A DNA stretch of 64,000 nt from contig CAXIPT010000001.1 of the NCBI GenBank assembly GCA_964030475.1, forward strand, positions 14,574,769 to 14,638,768. Direction: 5' to 3'. The stretch is from Tethya wilhelma (Eukaryota > Porifera > Demospongiae > Tethyida > Tethyidae). Shown piece after piece: positions 24,501 to 34,424 of this stretch; position 1 is the first letter of the stretch, and every line of letters starts with the position of its first letter. The notes below the pieces were generated by a model, which searched no databases, was not told the origin of the DNA, and saw nothing but the letters and a program-made list of their open reading frames with translations. The position numbers and the translations under genes are program-made.

Positions 24501-27500
24501 TGTGTTTGTTCCCCACTAGAAAAGCTTGTGATGAGTTGAACCAGCAAATGCTCCATAGCCTTCCGTCTAAAGTTGTGGCATTGCAGTGTACTGATGATAT
24601 TGATCAGACATCAAGTACACGTAAGTGGACTAAGAAGGCTACCGAGCATTTGGAAAAGCTCAACAAAGACTGTAACATGACAGCCGGTTTAGAAGCTACA
24701 TTGCATATTGCTGTCGGTGCCCGTGTTATGCTCCGTCGTAACATTGATACTAAAGCTGGGCTGGTAAATGGTGCCATTGGTACAGTAACAAAAGTGTCCA
24801 CAAACTCAGTGTCTGTCAAATTTGATAGAATTGATAGAGTGTACGATGTTGAGAGGGTGAAAAGTAGGTTTATGGTCATGAACAAGTTCTTTGTGTTCAG
24901 AAAGCAGTTTCCCCTCATTTTGGCATATGCTATTACTATTCACAAATGTCAAGGCCTGTCTTTAGAATGTGCCATAGTGGACCTCTCTGAGGATGTTTTC
25001 AGTCCTGGAATGGCATATGTAGCATTGTCACGGGTTAAATCCTTGACAGGCCTCTATCTCTCAGCATTCCACCCCAGTTCCATCAGTGTTAGTGAGCAGG
25101 GCATCCGTGAAGTGAACAGGCTGAGAGAAAAGTTTAGAAACGATCTACCACAGTACCCCATACCACCCCAGTCTAAATGTGGTAGAAAGCGTAAACTGGA
25201 AATCAATGCTCATAGCATGGTCCTAGCATCAAAGGCTAGAAAAATTGTAAAGTTGGCCACTGATCAGATAGCTGGTAGGAAGCGTAACTGCCCAGACTCT
25301 CATCAAAACAGTGACTGTAAGAGAGTTTGCACTAGTGAAGATTACGAGCCCAACAGACTAGGTGTGTGGCCATTCAGTTACAACCCAGTCAGTGTTGACT
25401 GGCAGCGTAGTGTGTGTGCCCAACTGGGGTTAACATTTAGGCATGCAAATGCTGTCTCACCAGGTGGTCCAAATGTTGCTTTGAGACGCCCGAACACTAG
25501 AACCCTAGTGAACACTAGAGGGGATGGAAATTGTTTGTTTAGGGCATTTTCGTATGTCATTACTGGGTCACACACCCAGCATGGTGAAATACGAAATGCA
25601 ATAGTCAGCCATATGGAAGCAAATGACGATTTTTTCATGACCAGTCAGTACGTCGGTATTAATGTCAACTATAGTGATGTGCATGAGTATCTTGCTGACA
25701 CTAATATGGGGAGTGATGGTGAATGGGGCACATCTGTAGAAATATTTGCACTGGCTCATTTGCTCAACACACGCATCTATTCATACGGTAGGCAAAGTGC
25801 CACATGGCAGCTACACTCTCCTAGCCATGTGGACCCCTCACTACAGTCGTGTGATACTGATTGTGCCATGTTTATTTACCATACTGGCAATCATTTCAAA
25901 GTAGTTCGAGGAATTGTATCATAAATGCAAGAACTACCAATATGTAACCACCAGCTAGTGGCTGCTGTGCATTATATAGGGGAGGAAAGGGGAGGAATGT
26001 GATGCACATGCAATTTATGCTGATTGGTAATTTATGCTTTCTGTCCACTCATGTCACTAGTTCTATTTGAGCACTCAGACATTACTGAAGCCCTCCCCAC
26101 TTATTACATGTATGTTTATATCACATTGGGTTGAGTGGCACTCTCCGCACAATCATTCTTTGCGGATTGAGTTTGCTCTCCGCACATTAATAAGAAGTAA
26201 TAATTCTTTGCGAATTGAGCTATGTGCTCACTAGTGACAATTATTAAGTGCACGTACAAAGAGATGTCCGTGTCTCTTATTTAATTTTTTGTGCATAATG
26301 AGTGGAGCCAACTGATGAGTCCTGCCACTATAAAAAAAGGACGAAATGTCAGTTGTGCAACATGTGTTGTACTATATAGGTTGTTAACATACATGTGTAT
26401 GATGTAATTGTGGTAAAATTGTACTCTGTATAAAATGATATCATTGACTTTTGATAGTGATAATTATACAAAAATGCTGAGATTTCTGTGAGTTCTGTGT
26501 TTGTGATACCGTCCTATCTACTTAATAAACATTTTGCAATAATTCTCCGAGTTGCTTTGATGGCAAAGGGGTACTAATGTGTGTGAACATTGTACTTAAC
26601 TGATTTTTGTGATCATGATGGTTTATGTGATGTTTGTGAATTAAGATTGTTTCTTAATAACTGATTTTTGTGATCATGATGGTTTATGTGATGTTTGTGA
26701 TCCCAAAGTTAAATTAACTGTCAATGCTCCAGATGACTGTCCTCCCATGCAGTTCAGATTAAGGGGTCTATTAAATAATCCAGCAGCTGAAAATCGAAGA
26801 CGAAACTATATGGACTATCTCAATTCAGGTCTACTTATGGACGATCTGCAACAGGCATGCAGCATTTCATTAACAAGTAAATTGTATGAATTGATTGCTG
26901 GTGTTCTTTACCATGAAGACCCGGCTTGTGGAACCATTCAACTCCACCCTACAGAATACTGTGACGCTTGCTATAGCATCTCAAAGAAACCTGACTGAGT
27001 GGAAGTCCGCCAAAGAAAGTTCATGTTTTTGCTTTATGGTAGAGACCCAACATTACCTATACAGAAACAATTATTTTAGAGCAAATTAACAGTGACTTCT
27101 CATTTGGCATAATTTGATAAATATCATAACTTGATCGGCAATACAATACTTGTACTCAGGGTTAACAGTCTGACAGTCAAAATGTTTTTCTTGAGCCTGT
27201 TTAATGCTCTGCAAAGTGAGTTTCTGTGCTTTCTTGAGTGTAACCAATAGGTCTGTGCCCAAATCAACCAGAAGGGAGACTGAGAAAGATCACAAGTTGG
27301 CATGGCCGTACCATAACCCCTATCTGAAGTTCAGCTAATTGACTCAATTCCATGCCAACATAATTATGTTTGTTGCTTAAGAAAATGTTATCTGGAACAA
27401 TCTGATCGATGCATGTTAGCTTGGCCGATGTAACAATAATATCTATGCCTCAAGAAAGAGAAAGCTTTACAGGATTATGAAACCAGTGATAACAAAATCT

Positions 27501-30500
27501 TTCTTCTCCTTGTAGTCCTGTCACAAGATCAATGAGCACAAGACAACAGAAATAATAATTGACACTTGATTTCTGCTCCTTATCTATTGTGTATTATGGA
27601 TTCGGTTAATGTTATTGATACAAGCGGTGTTTTGTTGCTAATAATAAACATAATGACATTTTGTGACGTATTTTGTTGATACTCAGGTACCATGTTTAGT
27701 ACTACGTGGTCAGCTGTTATTACAAGCCTAAGTAGCTCGCGCGCGTTATGCGCACTTAAAACTGTAAGGTTTCTGTTTACAACCAGTTGTGCAACTGCTC
27801 TATTATAGGTTGTATATGCATGTGTATGCCATGATGTGATGTAGTAAAATCATACTGTGGATGTATAACTTTTCCTTCAAATGCTTTTTGTTGCCATTAT
27901 ACTCAACCATTTTGTCAAAAGTAAAATAATATCTCATTCCTAAACTGTAAGTGTTCAAAAAAGTGAATGAACAAGTATAATAAAAATTTGTAAAAAATAA
28001 TGAGTGTAGGAATGGGAAGTGCCATAAAAAGTAATGAAACAAGGAATGTCACAATTTCGGCACTATCGGCACATGACTACTTCATTTTTTTATGCCCAAT
28101 TTTAGTCTTCCAATGAAATTGGCTATACCAAGTTGTAAGGAATGTCAAAATATTATGCATTACAATATGCATTATGATTTGAAGTATGAATCAGATCCAT
28201 TGACAACTTCAGTTTCANNNNNNNNNNNNNNNNNNNNNNNNNNNNNNNNNNNNNNNNNNNNNNNNNNNNNNNNNNNNNNNNNNNNNNNNNAACAGTCCAG
28301 TTTAAGTTACCTGTCTGTTATAGTTTGCTCCACTGCTTAGCCTACTGATTAGTAGGAATTTGAACCAATACAATAATAAGCTACCACACTATTGTACAGA
28401 TCGTTGCATTTACGACACTTAGCAGGATCCTAAGGAAGGATCAACTGACAAGAATAAAAATGAAGTAGTCATGTGCCAAAATTGAGACATGCCTTGTTCC
28501 AATACTTTTACCGCACTGCCCATTCCTACACTACTTATTTTTTTGAAATTTTTACTACTTGTAATTATACAAGCACATTTTTGTGTAATGGACTTTCTCT
28601 AAGTTTGCCAAATGAATTGATAGCACAAAGTTAATATGCTATTATAGGCGACGACTACCAGGAGACGAGTAAACTTCTCACCTTCAATGAAGGAACATCA
28701 ACTCACATTGTTCAAATCAACATAATTGATGACAAGGTTGATGAGTCCCAAGAATCTTTCAATGGTAGCCTTCGTCTTGTTCGAGACTCTGAAGACAGAC
28801 TGAATGTAACGATCAGGCCTGACCTTGTTCAAATTTTTATCGACAATACTGATAGTAAGTCATCCACCAATCTTGATTTGATGCAATTATATGCTGGCAG
28901 TGCATGATTATTTCCATACCATCAATAATTTGTAGGCTCTCTCAAAGTAGCTCCACGGATACAAGTTAACAAACCAGGTACATAAACTACACAAGCACAA
29001 CAATACATCATTACGTACAACGCTCCATTGCAACATCGCTTTCTTTCCAATATAGATAAGCCAAATCATCTACTTGAATATAGCGTCGGCGAGACTAACA
29101 ATTTCTGTATAGAAAATTCAACCAAAGAAGTCAATTTCACCATTAGCTGTAACTCTATTAAGGCTCGTGTGCAACCATCTATTCAGTGGTTTTATGGTGA
29201 TAATGAGTCAATGACTGAGATCCCAACTGTTATTACTACCAACAAGGCGAGCATACAGATGACTGATGGTGAATTCAATGAACAGACTGGAGACTTTAGT
29301 GGAACCCTGACGATTGGACCAATCACCCTGTTGGAGCTCAGCGAGCTTTTCAATTCCAGCACGGACAATATCTCCCTTGTGTTTTCTTGTTTGCTTACAA
29401 ATGATTTCGGCAATGATACCCAAAGCATTCGTATATCAGAATGTGGTAAGACTATTACACTAACCTACAAGGGAAATTTAAATTACCACCCACGTGTAGT
29501 TTGGGTCAATTATGGAGCTGGTGGAAGCATACATGCATACAATATCATACATACACCATACAATTAATAATATCCAGCAATTAATGATTGTCAAGATGGA
29601 GTCACAAACAACTGTACTCACATTTGCTCAAGAGAGGAAAATGGGACACACATGTGCAATTGTAGAGAAGGATTTTCATTAGAGGCAGACAGAGCCACTT
29701 GCACTGGTAAACTTTAATAATGTACTAAATGCAGATTAACCTAATTGACTTGCATATAATATGCATGCAGTCATAGACTGTGGTGAATTGACAGACCCTG
29801 CCAATGGTACAGTGAACTACACAGGGACAAATTACAGCAGCAAAGCCACCTACATTTGCAACAGTGGTCTTATTCTGACACCAATAGAATGGATGACTAG
29901 AACATGTGGAGCCAGTGAGGAGTGGTCAGGAAGTGAGCCAGAATGTATAGGGTGTCCAGAAGGATACATAGGTGATGGCATGACCTGTAACGGTAGGTAG
30001 CCTGACTAATAAATGGTTAATTGGGGGTGAAATGTAATTTTCCTTTCAATCACAGACATTGATGAGTGTGAGATATCCACTCACAGATGCACGAGTCCAG
30101 CTATATGTGTGAATACAGATGGTTTTTACATATGTGATTGTCCTGGGGGGTATGAGTTTATCAACAATGGAAGAGGATGTCAAGGTAAGCTTTCATATGA
30201 AACATGCTGGCTGGATTCAACTCACAATGGACATACATGCAGTCCCACAACCAGCTTATAACATCATATCTATATATATCAACACATACATGTGCTTACA
30301 GTGCATTCAGGAATAATTACGGCAGTTGTGATAGTGGGGCTGATTCTAGTACTGCTTTTTGCAGTATTTACAGTTTTCATGTGTTGGAAGTACCGCAAAA
30401 ACAGGTGCATGTTTGCTTCTCTGTTGTATTAAACAATGTCAGTGTGTGTGCTATCATTAACTTTGTACACAGAGAGTTGAAACAAGTTGAACTAGAAACA

Positions 30501-32577
30501 AGTGAAAATTTATATGGTAATGCATTTAGTACATGGAATGAACAAGTTCTTTACAAATATATGAATGTAAATTGTGTACTTGTATACTAGTTGGTGGTAG
30601 TGCAGCTGGATTAATGCAGTTCAAGGTACAGGGTTCAAGTGAAGTGGTCAAGGATATTCACAAGGAACTGTTGATACACTCCAGTAATCTCAAAGTACTT
30701 GATACAATTGGCCAAGGTACAAAAATAATATGTGGTTTTGATGTACAGTATATCAATCTGATTGCTTTTATTGAATGGCTCTATAGCTAGCAAGGCTTGA
30801 TCATTATTTACCCTCTACCTAGTAAACATACAAGTTTATGAATCGAACACTCTATAAGCATTTAAGCCACAGGTTCAAGGGTGTATACTCATTCAAAAAA
30901 TAATTGTAATGTCGGAATATTATTACTCTACAATGCAGGTGAATTTGGAGTGGTGTACAAGGGACACTTGTTGAAAGACCTTGGTCAAACTGTTGTCGGT
31001 GTAGTGGCAATCAAAACACTAAAGGGTTTGTTCTACACAATTAGGTGTATACAAATTTAACCAATAACAAATCAAAAATGTGAAAATTTGGGTAGGCTTC
31101 TTTGATGAAAGGCTGGTTGAGGACTTGCTCAAAGAGTGTCTCAAAATGCAACTGTTTGATCATCCTCATGTCTTAAAGCTCACTGGTGTGTGTTTGGATG
31201 GTGGTCCCACTCCTTTCCTTGTGATGCCCTTCATGTCTAATGGCAGCCTTTATTCCTATCTCAAGAAGGAAAGAAGAAGCCTTGTCATTCCCCTAGATGA
31301 AGAGTGTGATGAAATTGAGGAAGCTGTAAGTTTTGAGATGTACAACTCCAAAATATGCATGGTGATCTTGGGTATTTCATTTCTGACCACATGCAAGGGG
31401 GCATTTGTTCTTCACCTTGATTCTTGACCTTGCATGATAAAAGTATGTCATGGTAATATGGTGTTTTATGAAAGTAGAACGTTAATATCTACATCTACAA
31501 ACACCCATTGTATATATGTAGCTATTGAGATTAATGGTTGCTTTGATTCTATCACAGAAAAGTATTGCTCTCAAAAAACTTGTTGACATGTGTCTCCAAG
31601 TAGCTAGAGGAATGGAGTACTTGGCTAGCATGAGGGTCATCCATCGTGATTTAGCTGCAAGGAATTGCATGTAGGTATAGAGCAGTCTAATGATAGAACT
31701 ACCATACATCTCATTTAAGTAAAAGGCCATACACTATGTCACTATATTCTTATTGTCAAGGATTGATATGAATTTTGTCATCAAAGTGGCTGATTTTGGA
31801 CTGTCAGAACAGCTCGAGTCAAAAGATTATTTCCGCCAAGACAAAGAAGGTGCCGTCAAGCTACCCTTCAAGTGGTTGGCTATAGAGAGCCTCATGGATT
31901 CAATATTTTCAGAGAAGACTGACGTGGTAAATGAACTATGTCATTAAAATTGACAGCCTTACTATAATAATACTGTGGCACTACATATGTACAGTGGGCT
32001 TTTGGAGTAACTTGTTGGGAGGTTTTCAGTGGAGGAAAAGCTCCCTATGCCAGCATTAACCCCACAGAGTTGGCTCACTTATTGGAGAGTGGATATAGGA
32101 TGGAGAAACCTGCCAATGGAGCTTGCAGTGATGACATGTTAGCTAAGCACTAGCTCAGCACACGTGTATACATTATTATTATCTAGTCACTATAATTGCT
32201 GACACACACACATGTAGATATTCAACGATATTGCACTGTTGGAATGCTGATCCAGTGGAACGGCCTACATTTTCAGAGCTAGTAGACAAGCTATCTCTCT
32301 ATTTAGAATCAATGGCAGGCTACCTTCACATAGGAGCTTTTGACAATCAAGAACCACAAACTGTAAGGAAAGTACATGATCCAATAATGTCACTAAGATA
32401 CACAAAACCACGATTTCATTTATTTTACAGCATCGATGTGAAGACGACAAACTAAAGGTTACAGGTGGTGATTTGAAAGATGAAGTTGATAGTTCTGTAA
32501 TTTCCATGACAACAGTAGATGATGGAACAAATGAAGTTGCTGACAGCAGGACAAACGTTAATGAGTCAGCAGTTTAA
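12533..32577 (+). CDS. Receptor tyrosine kinase with nine Calx-beta repeats, Ig, EGF, sushi domains
   Basis: About 34 exons. The first (12533-12590, [19 protein letters not shown]) encodes a signal peptide; 12657-12824 is a Cys-rich segment. Nine Calx-beta repeats follow, mostly two exons each: 13054/13262, 13601/14053, 14335 (one exon), 14829/15172 (degenerate), 15755/15987, 16287/16553, 16869/17100, 17405/17618 and 17889/28648. Typical halves are [14 protein letters not shown] and ITDDD or DDTE endings. Then come an Ig-like domain (29056-29445), EGF (29578-29706), sushi (29771-29992), calcium-EGF (30056-30184, DIDECE) and a TM helix (30302-30404, then CWKYRKNR). The kinase runs 30591-32362 with [31 protein letters not shown], a Tyr in the activation loop and [11 protein letters not shown]. 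All catalytic residues are present. Stop at 32575-32577. The 10.6 kb intron 18033-28647 houses a Helitron. The ligand is unknown; the ectodomain suggests calcium-dependent adhesion. Confidence 0.85.
18890..19140 (+). repeat. Minisatellite ahead of the Helitron gene
   Basis: Four to five irregular copies of a 45-70 bp unit containing TAACTGTACCTTTGCTGTGT and CTAGTAGTGTTTGTG. It lies just upstream of the transposase start, in its probable 5' leader or promoter. Confidence 0.75.
19196..25924 (+). CDS. Helitron Rep-helicase transposase with C-terminal OTU protease
   Basis: Rolling-circle transposase of about 2242 residues, single exon, no stops or frameshifts. The reading frame is open upstream only to a GTG, so the ATG at 19196 ([16 protein letters not shown]) is preferred. 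The N-terminus is basic and carries a tandem 19-residue repeat (about residues 95-235). The Rep nuclease shows the HUH motif [10 protein letters not shown] near residue 1095 and a two-tyrosine site YVSGYVTK near 1238. The PIF1-type SF1 helicase shows Walker A GVGGTGKS near 1546, Walker B FVVDEIS near 1632, and the late motifs [12 protein letters not shown] and VALSRVKSL. The last part is an OTU cysteine protease: DGNCLFRAF near 2108, with a His in NHFKVVR near 2231. All key catalytic residues appear intact, so the protein looks functional. OTU domains are known in animal Helitron/Helentron proteins; their role is unclear. Confidence 0.92.
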   Translation: MPSKKYQQRYKRKQYYLANKEKALTAQREYYCDNIEKEKARSIENYVTAKHEKPEKIKYASQCSSHKNYFKDLSQNRQSSRIKSRKFYETNKDACREASKIKMKSLYNQNRQYCRQAASIRKKSMYERNKLACRQAASIRMKTMYERNKLACRQAASIRKKSMYERNKPACRQAASIRMKNMYERNKPACRQAASIRMKNMYERNKPASRMAAGIRMKNMYERNKQACRMASKIKQRKWYTGARPMVKARMHMYYQRKQHIIRAQRRNRYALYELRGVSREAILKNLQVNLLSHSAELTNSLSEMQHSLCQKLSPKLLAKTVCKIAAFKLLAKAFQTRRTQASSLLGACRRIAAYTFNDRKDLGEGVHHSSTEPYYYDAAYQKPIKRTECIPITRDGVCIVAEKVLCPLEKKKPKPNPNSPCLHWKCTQECKPLSDDELKSIVSLRDIFANPVNEVRHRIDNLGSECPYHHGHNTTGFNRDEGVPITTPKLGHPLVCHGDDSECTSKLRILRSGSVHYPLLHQMLKEVYSAIRSHLVIKELDMALRNANVGKLVELTHSISLHKLLTSKTNETDDGYIQSVSETAPKYRQTDIETPLLLEHAAVIAKFEKEREDYADIACMSCERLCQRKNVSKVSLSDDKLSSDVWHRLKDFVVDRNPNALNEQHYLCTYCKPNIQKNVLPNRCVLNGLETAPLPPELQQLDPLSTQLIQLAKCYQTVVRLGTYTKKVPTYNSLKACKGTMFFLPLPLKKTIETLDRAKLSKRLADPELYILVNGRPTKNKVVWRSLVDVDKLRSAVDKLKHINWLYQDVQDDAVDETSRQVVEVANSATSTMLERANEDDIAGLQAYTVRNLDNRLPPHSDIDQYKMLSVKEYPIDNRQSHLDLLCFPTLFPNGAFGQNYQREKKISHAEYAKSRLLNKDSRFRKNAQYVFYLLWQKELRELSAGIYNMLKSTRRQAVTVSRLLSQVNSSDKQLEANLSTMLQSVRGTKHYWFLRQSELKCIIREVGPPTLFLTFSCAEYESSDISDYLKRVNGIPSSSNCNIGKLCTEDPVSVSRQFSNKFHAFFQTVLVKGQVLGQVAQYYWKKEYQARGAPHYHVLLWIEGAPVIGEDDPDDVLAFIQDRITCHIPDEKSNPELHRLVTRYQMHKCSNYCRRRRKLAGNTFMTVCKFGFPRPATECARINPVEQSLKSRSKIYELVRSETEVRVNDYNPLLLYLWKANVDIQFVAEDSLALAHYVSGYVTKAERSNLQDVWNEIGSQKSIYSQLFSFGLRSLRFRECGLYEAADLVLGDHLNEKSCTVKYVDVSLPSKRSHRLKSHKELERLASSDPDSDNIFEPCLVENYYPERPQELDDMCLYDFVKSIDWTSRDKSGQRNYRRLTKPRLPNHKLFDPEREDQREDYFYSLILLFVPFRDENTLLLPGETAEQAFHRLENSSSSLHHEKLQKMLRAQSKTKEINQARTNDEKPSAEDDGPQVEGEAKSVIDDVIDTSDSTIDLESAVAMLNCDQRRVYENVKAHFVHLKRHENDQCHCDLKPLHMFISGVGGTGKSFLIQTIKKMIVSLWPETERTCAIAAPTGLAAFNVGGVTVHRLFRLPVEHEGKTAGYWPLSKDLHKLLKTTLKNTKAFVVDEISMVSSLNLAYIHLRLEELFGSDQWFGGKAMLFFGDVLQLQPVNGNPVFERVAQKSLTLRLGCATSVNIWRDTVVYNELTINERQRNDVQYSELLQSVRCGFPTSTTLDVLKGRVINVPIVNKIHELEKSGQTPVCLFPTRKACDELNQQMLHSLPSKVVALQCTDDIDQTSSTRKWTKKATEHLEKLNKDCNMTAGLEATLHIAVGARVMLRRNIDTKAGLVNGAIGTVTKVSTNSVSVKFDRIDRVYDVERVKSRFMVMNKFFVFRKQFPLILAYAITIHKCQGLSLECAIVDLSEDVFSPGMAYVALSRVKSLTGLYLSAFHPSSISVSEQGIREVNRLREKFRNDLPQYPIPPQSKCGRKRKLEINAHSMVLASKARKIVKLATDQIAGRKRNCPDSHQNSDCKRVCTSEDYEPNRLGVWPFSYNPVSVDWQRSVCAQLGLTFRHANAVSPGGPNVALRRPNTRTLVNTRGDGNCLFRAFSYVITGSHTQHGEIRNAIVSHMEANDDFFMTSQYVGINVNYSDVHEYLADTNMGSDGEWGTSVEIFALAHLLNTRIYSYGRQSATWQLHSPSHVDPSLQSCDTDCAMFIYHTGNHFKVVRGIVS
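19480..19900 (+). repeat. 57-bp coding tandem repeat
   Basis: About seven head-to-tail copies encoding 19 residues each (consensus [19 protein letters not shown]), inside the transposase N-terminus. Copies are very similar in DNA, so the array expanded recently. The units are basic and predicted helical. Confidence 0.9.
25925..27970 (+). other. 3' part of the Helitron between transposase and right hairpin
   Basis: About 2 kb. TAACTGATTTTTGTGATCATG and following bases occur twice (from about 26598 and 26658), a direct repeat of about 45 bp. A region near 26380-26440 (TATAGGTTGTTAACATACATG) is echoed near 27803-27860. An open frame at 26747-26998 (83 codons, [20 protein letters not shown]) matches no family I recognise. 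It could be a second small element gene, a captured host fragment or chance. Confidence 0.5.
27971..28562. repeat. Helitron right-end long hairpin
   Basis: Left arm about 27971-28090 and right arm about 28455-28562 are reverse complements (left arm begins ACAAGTATAATAAAAATTT and includes TGTAGGAATGGGAAGTGCC). The centre includes the assembly gap. Homologous hairpins end the two short elements, at 50566-51001 and 60412-60666. The arms are far longer than the 16-20 bp hairpin usual at Helitron 3' ends. Confidence 0.8.
28218..28290. other. Assembly gap (run of N)
   Basis: 73 unknown bases inside the loop of the Helitron right-end hairpin, a natural place for assembly to fail. Confidence 0.98.
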
Positions 32578-32829
32578 GTTTTATGCTCTTCGACTTTTGA
32601 CACACAATTTTGTTTATAACCAAAACACGCTATACTGACCCATAATATTCTGCTATATCATGTACAAATTAAATTGACTTTACTTAGACAGTCACTTTGA
32701 TTATAGCTAAAAATCTACGTGATGTATTTGTGCTGCCACTATTCACATTTAATTTTAATGATTTATTCTTCTTAGGACCAGACACAACATACAGTTTGCT
32801 ACTACTAAATACACGACAAACAGGCACTG

Positions 32830-34164
32830 TTATATATGTGCAGTCTTTGAACTTTGTCTGCTGTAGCTTAAACTAGAGATGTCAAACTGCGGTGAAGTTG
32901 TACAACGTGCAAGTTTGCGCGTTCTCAAAGAAGCTGACTGAGGACCATTTTTGACTCCATGAGGTGAGCTGACAGTTCGAAAGAGAATGGGTCTTGCAAT
33001 GTCTTCACCCACCGGCTCATCACTATCAGCTGTTTCACATTCTGAGTACTTTTGGATGACTTCAATCCATTGCTGATCTATCTTTGCCATTGGGTACTGT
33101 GGCTTACAAAACAATGGTGTCTTTTGAACTGTGTAAAGATCAGATAGCATGGAGAGAAAATCACTAGAAGAGGAGTAACTCCAATGCCTACTAGGATGAA
33201 TGAGAGGCAATGTTTCACCACTTACAACTCCTGTATCTTGACCACTCAAATGTTTGCCAAAATGACCTCTTGTTGTTTGAGGTACAACTCTACTTCTGGT
33301 AGGAAGTAATCTAGCATGTGCTGAGTGTGATCGCCGTCTCGTGAGACCAAACATTGTCCATTCACTGACCACTGGTGTTGAGAGTGTAGATCTACTCAGT
33401 TGTACACCATAACCACATTCTGAAGAAATAGCACACAAAGCATTGGCCCTCATATCCTTTATAACAGTATGCATGATGTCATTGAGAGCACTTTGTTCTT
33501 GAACAGTTTCTACTACACATAAATCACCACAAAGAGGAAGCCTTGGTCTGGCCCCTATGTTGTGGAGAACATCAACACACAGCCAGTTACTCCTGAGGGC
33601 AGCTACAGACAACGGGGTCATAGAATGGTCATTCCTCAGGCTGATTTCAATTCTAAGTTTAATAGCATCTTCTAGCACACGACTGAGGATAGAATGGTCA
33701 CCAGCCATTGCACATACGTGCAGCAGTGTGTTTCCTTCTTGGTCAATGTCACTGAGGTCAAAATCGTGATTTAGCAGCATACCATGCACACATTCACATG
33801 CGTGCAATGCACACGCATACATCAGTGAGTTTCGTCCATGCCAATCCTTCAGAGTGGGATCTGCACCATGTTCTAAGAGCAACTTGACAATACGAATCCG
33901 TCTCTTAACATTGGACACTTGACAAGCAAACATTAGAGGCCTTACACGTTGAACACCACAAGGAATGTTGGGATTACAACCACTCTCCAACAAGAACTTG
34001 GTCTCCTGGACAGCCCCAGCTCTCACTGACCTGACAAGAACAGTAGTTTTGAGGAAATCTTGTTCTAATTGCTTAACTAGTAGCTTGTCTACTCCAATGG
34101 GTGACTGTTGATGTACACAAGTCGCCATATCTGTACTAATAGTATCACAGCTATACACTGACAT
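32830..34164 (-). CDS. Ankyrin-repeat protein, single exon
   Basis: 444 residues, ATG at 34164 (MSVYSCDTISTDMATC), stop at 32830. An N-terminal region of about 45 residues is followed by four to five ankyrin repeats, about residues 45-205: LLESGCNPNIPC, VKLLLEHGADPTLKDWHG, LLNHDFDLSDIDQEGNTLLH, MTPLSVAALRSNWLCVDVLH. The C-terminal half is Ser/Arg-rich and probably disordered (RRRSHSAHARLLPTRSR). Layout and single exon recall vertebrate ANKRD34, but that is a loose resemblance. No membrane segment or enzyme domain is seen. It sits tail-to-tail with the receptor kinase gene (253 bp apart). Likely a protein-binding scaffold. Confidence 0.8.
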   Translation of the reverse strand: MSVYSCDTISTDMATCVHQQSPIGVDKLLVKQLEQDFLKTTVLVRSVRAGAVQETKFLLESGCNPNIPCGVQRVRPLMFACQVSNVKRRIRIVKLLLEHGADPTLKDWHGRNSLMYACALHACECVHGMLLNHDFDLSDIDQEGNTLLHVCAMAGDHSILSRVLEDAIKLRIEISLRNDHSMTPLSVAALRSNWLCVDVLHNIGARPRLPLCGDLCVVETVQEQSALNDIMHTVIKDMRANALCAISSECGYGVQLSRSTLSTPVVSEWTMFGLTRRRSHSAHARLLPTRSRVVPQTTRGHFGKHLSGQDTGVVSGETLPLIHPSRHWSYSSSSDFLSMLSDLYTVQKTPLFCKPQYPMAKIDQQWIEVIQKYSECETADSDEPVGEDIARPILFRTVSSPHGVKNGPQSASLRTRKLARCTTSPQFDISSLSYSRQSSKTAHI

Positions 34165-34424
34165 GGTATATCTGTGTAGAACTAATGCTCACTTAAATAC
34201 TCTCTCCCTCTTAAAACTTCAAACAAAATCTCACACCTCAAATTCTTCAAATCAACACATGTCAAAAGTGATCCTGATTGCCAGCTACATCCTGGCTGAC
34301 CAATATTCACACATTTTTGATGATTTTACCATTCTTTAGAACTGTAAGCAGGAATACAATTAGCAATCATTTACACTTGTATGCTGCAATATAACACAAT
34401 GTCTTTCATGAATGAACTACATAG

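Larger units (their letters stand above)
18047..28562 (+). mobile_element. Autonomous Helitron-type transposon in an intron of the receptor kinase gene
   Basis: About 10.5 kb. The left end is a TACGTA-rich palindrome (18047-18095) running into TAGTAGGAATGGGCCGAATGTCCCAT. The right end is a long hairpin (27971-28562). Both ends recur in the short elements at 49968-51001 and 60412-61399, which defines the borders by comparison. The inside has a GCGCATGCGCATT motif near 18597, a minisatellite, and one large gene encoding Rep (HUH nuclease), PIF1-type helicase and OTU protease domains. TAGGAATGGGC occurs near both ends in opposite orientation, like the asymmetric terminal repeats described for Helentron/Helitron2 elements. 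Canonical 5'-TC and 3'-CTRR ends were not clearly found. The element starts 14 bp after the host splice donor and ends about 85 bp before the acceptor, in the same orientation as the host gene. Confidence 0.8.
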
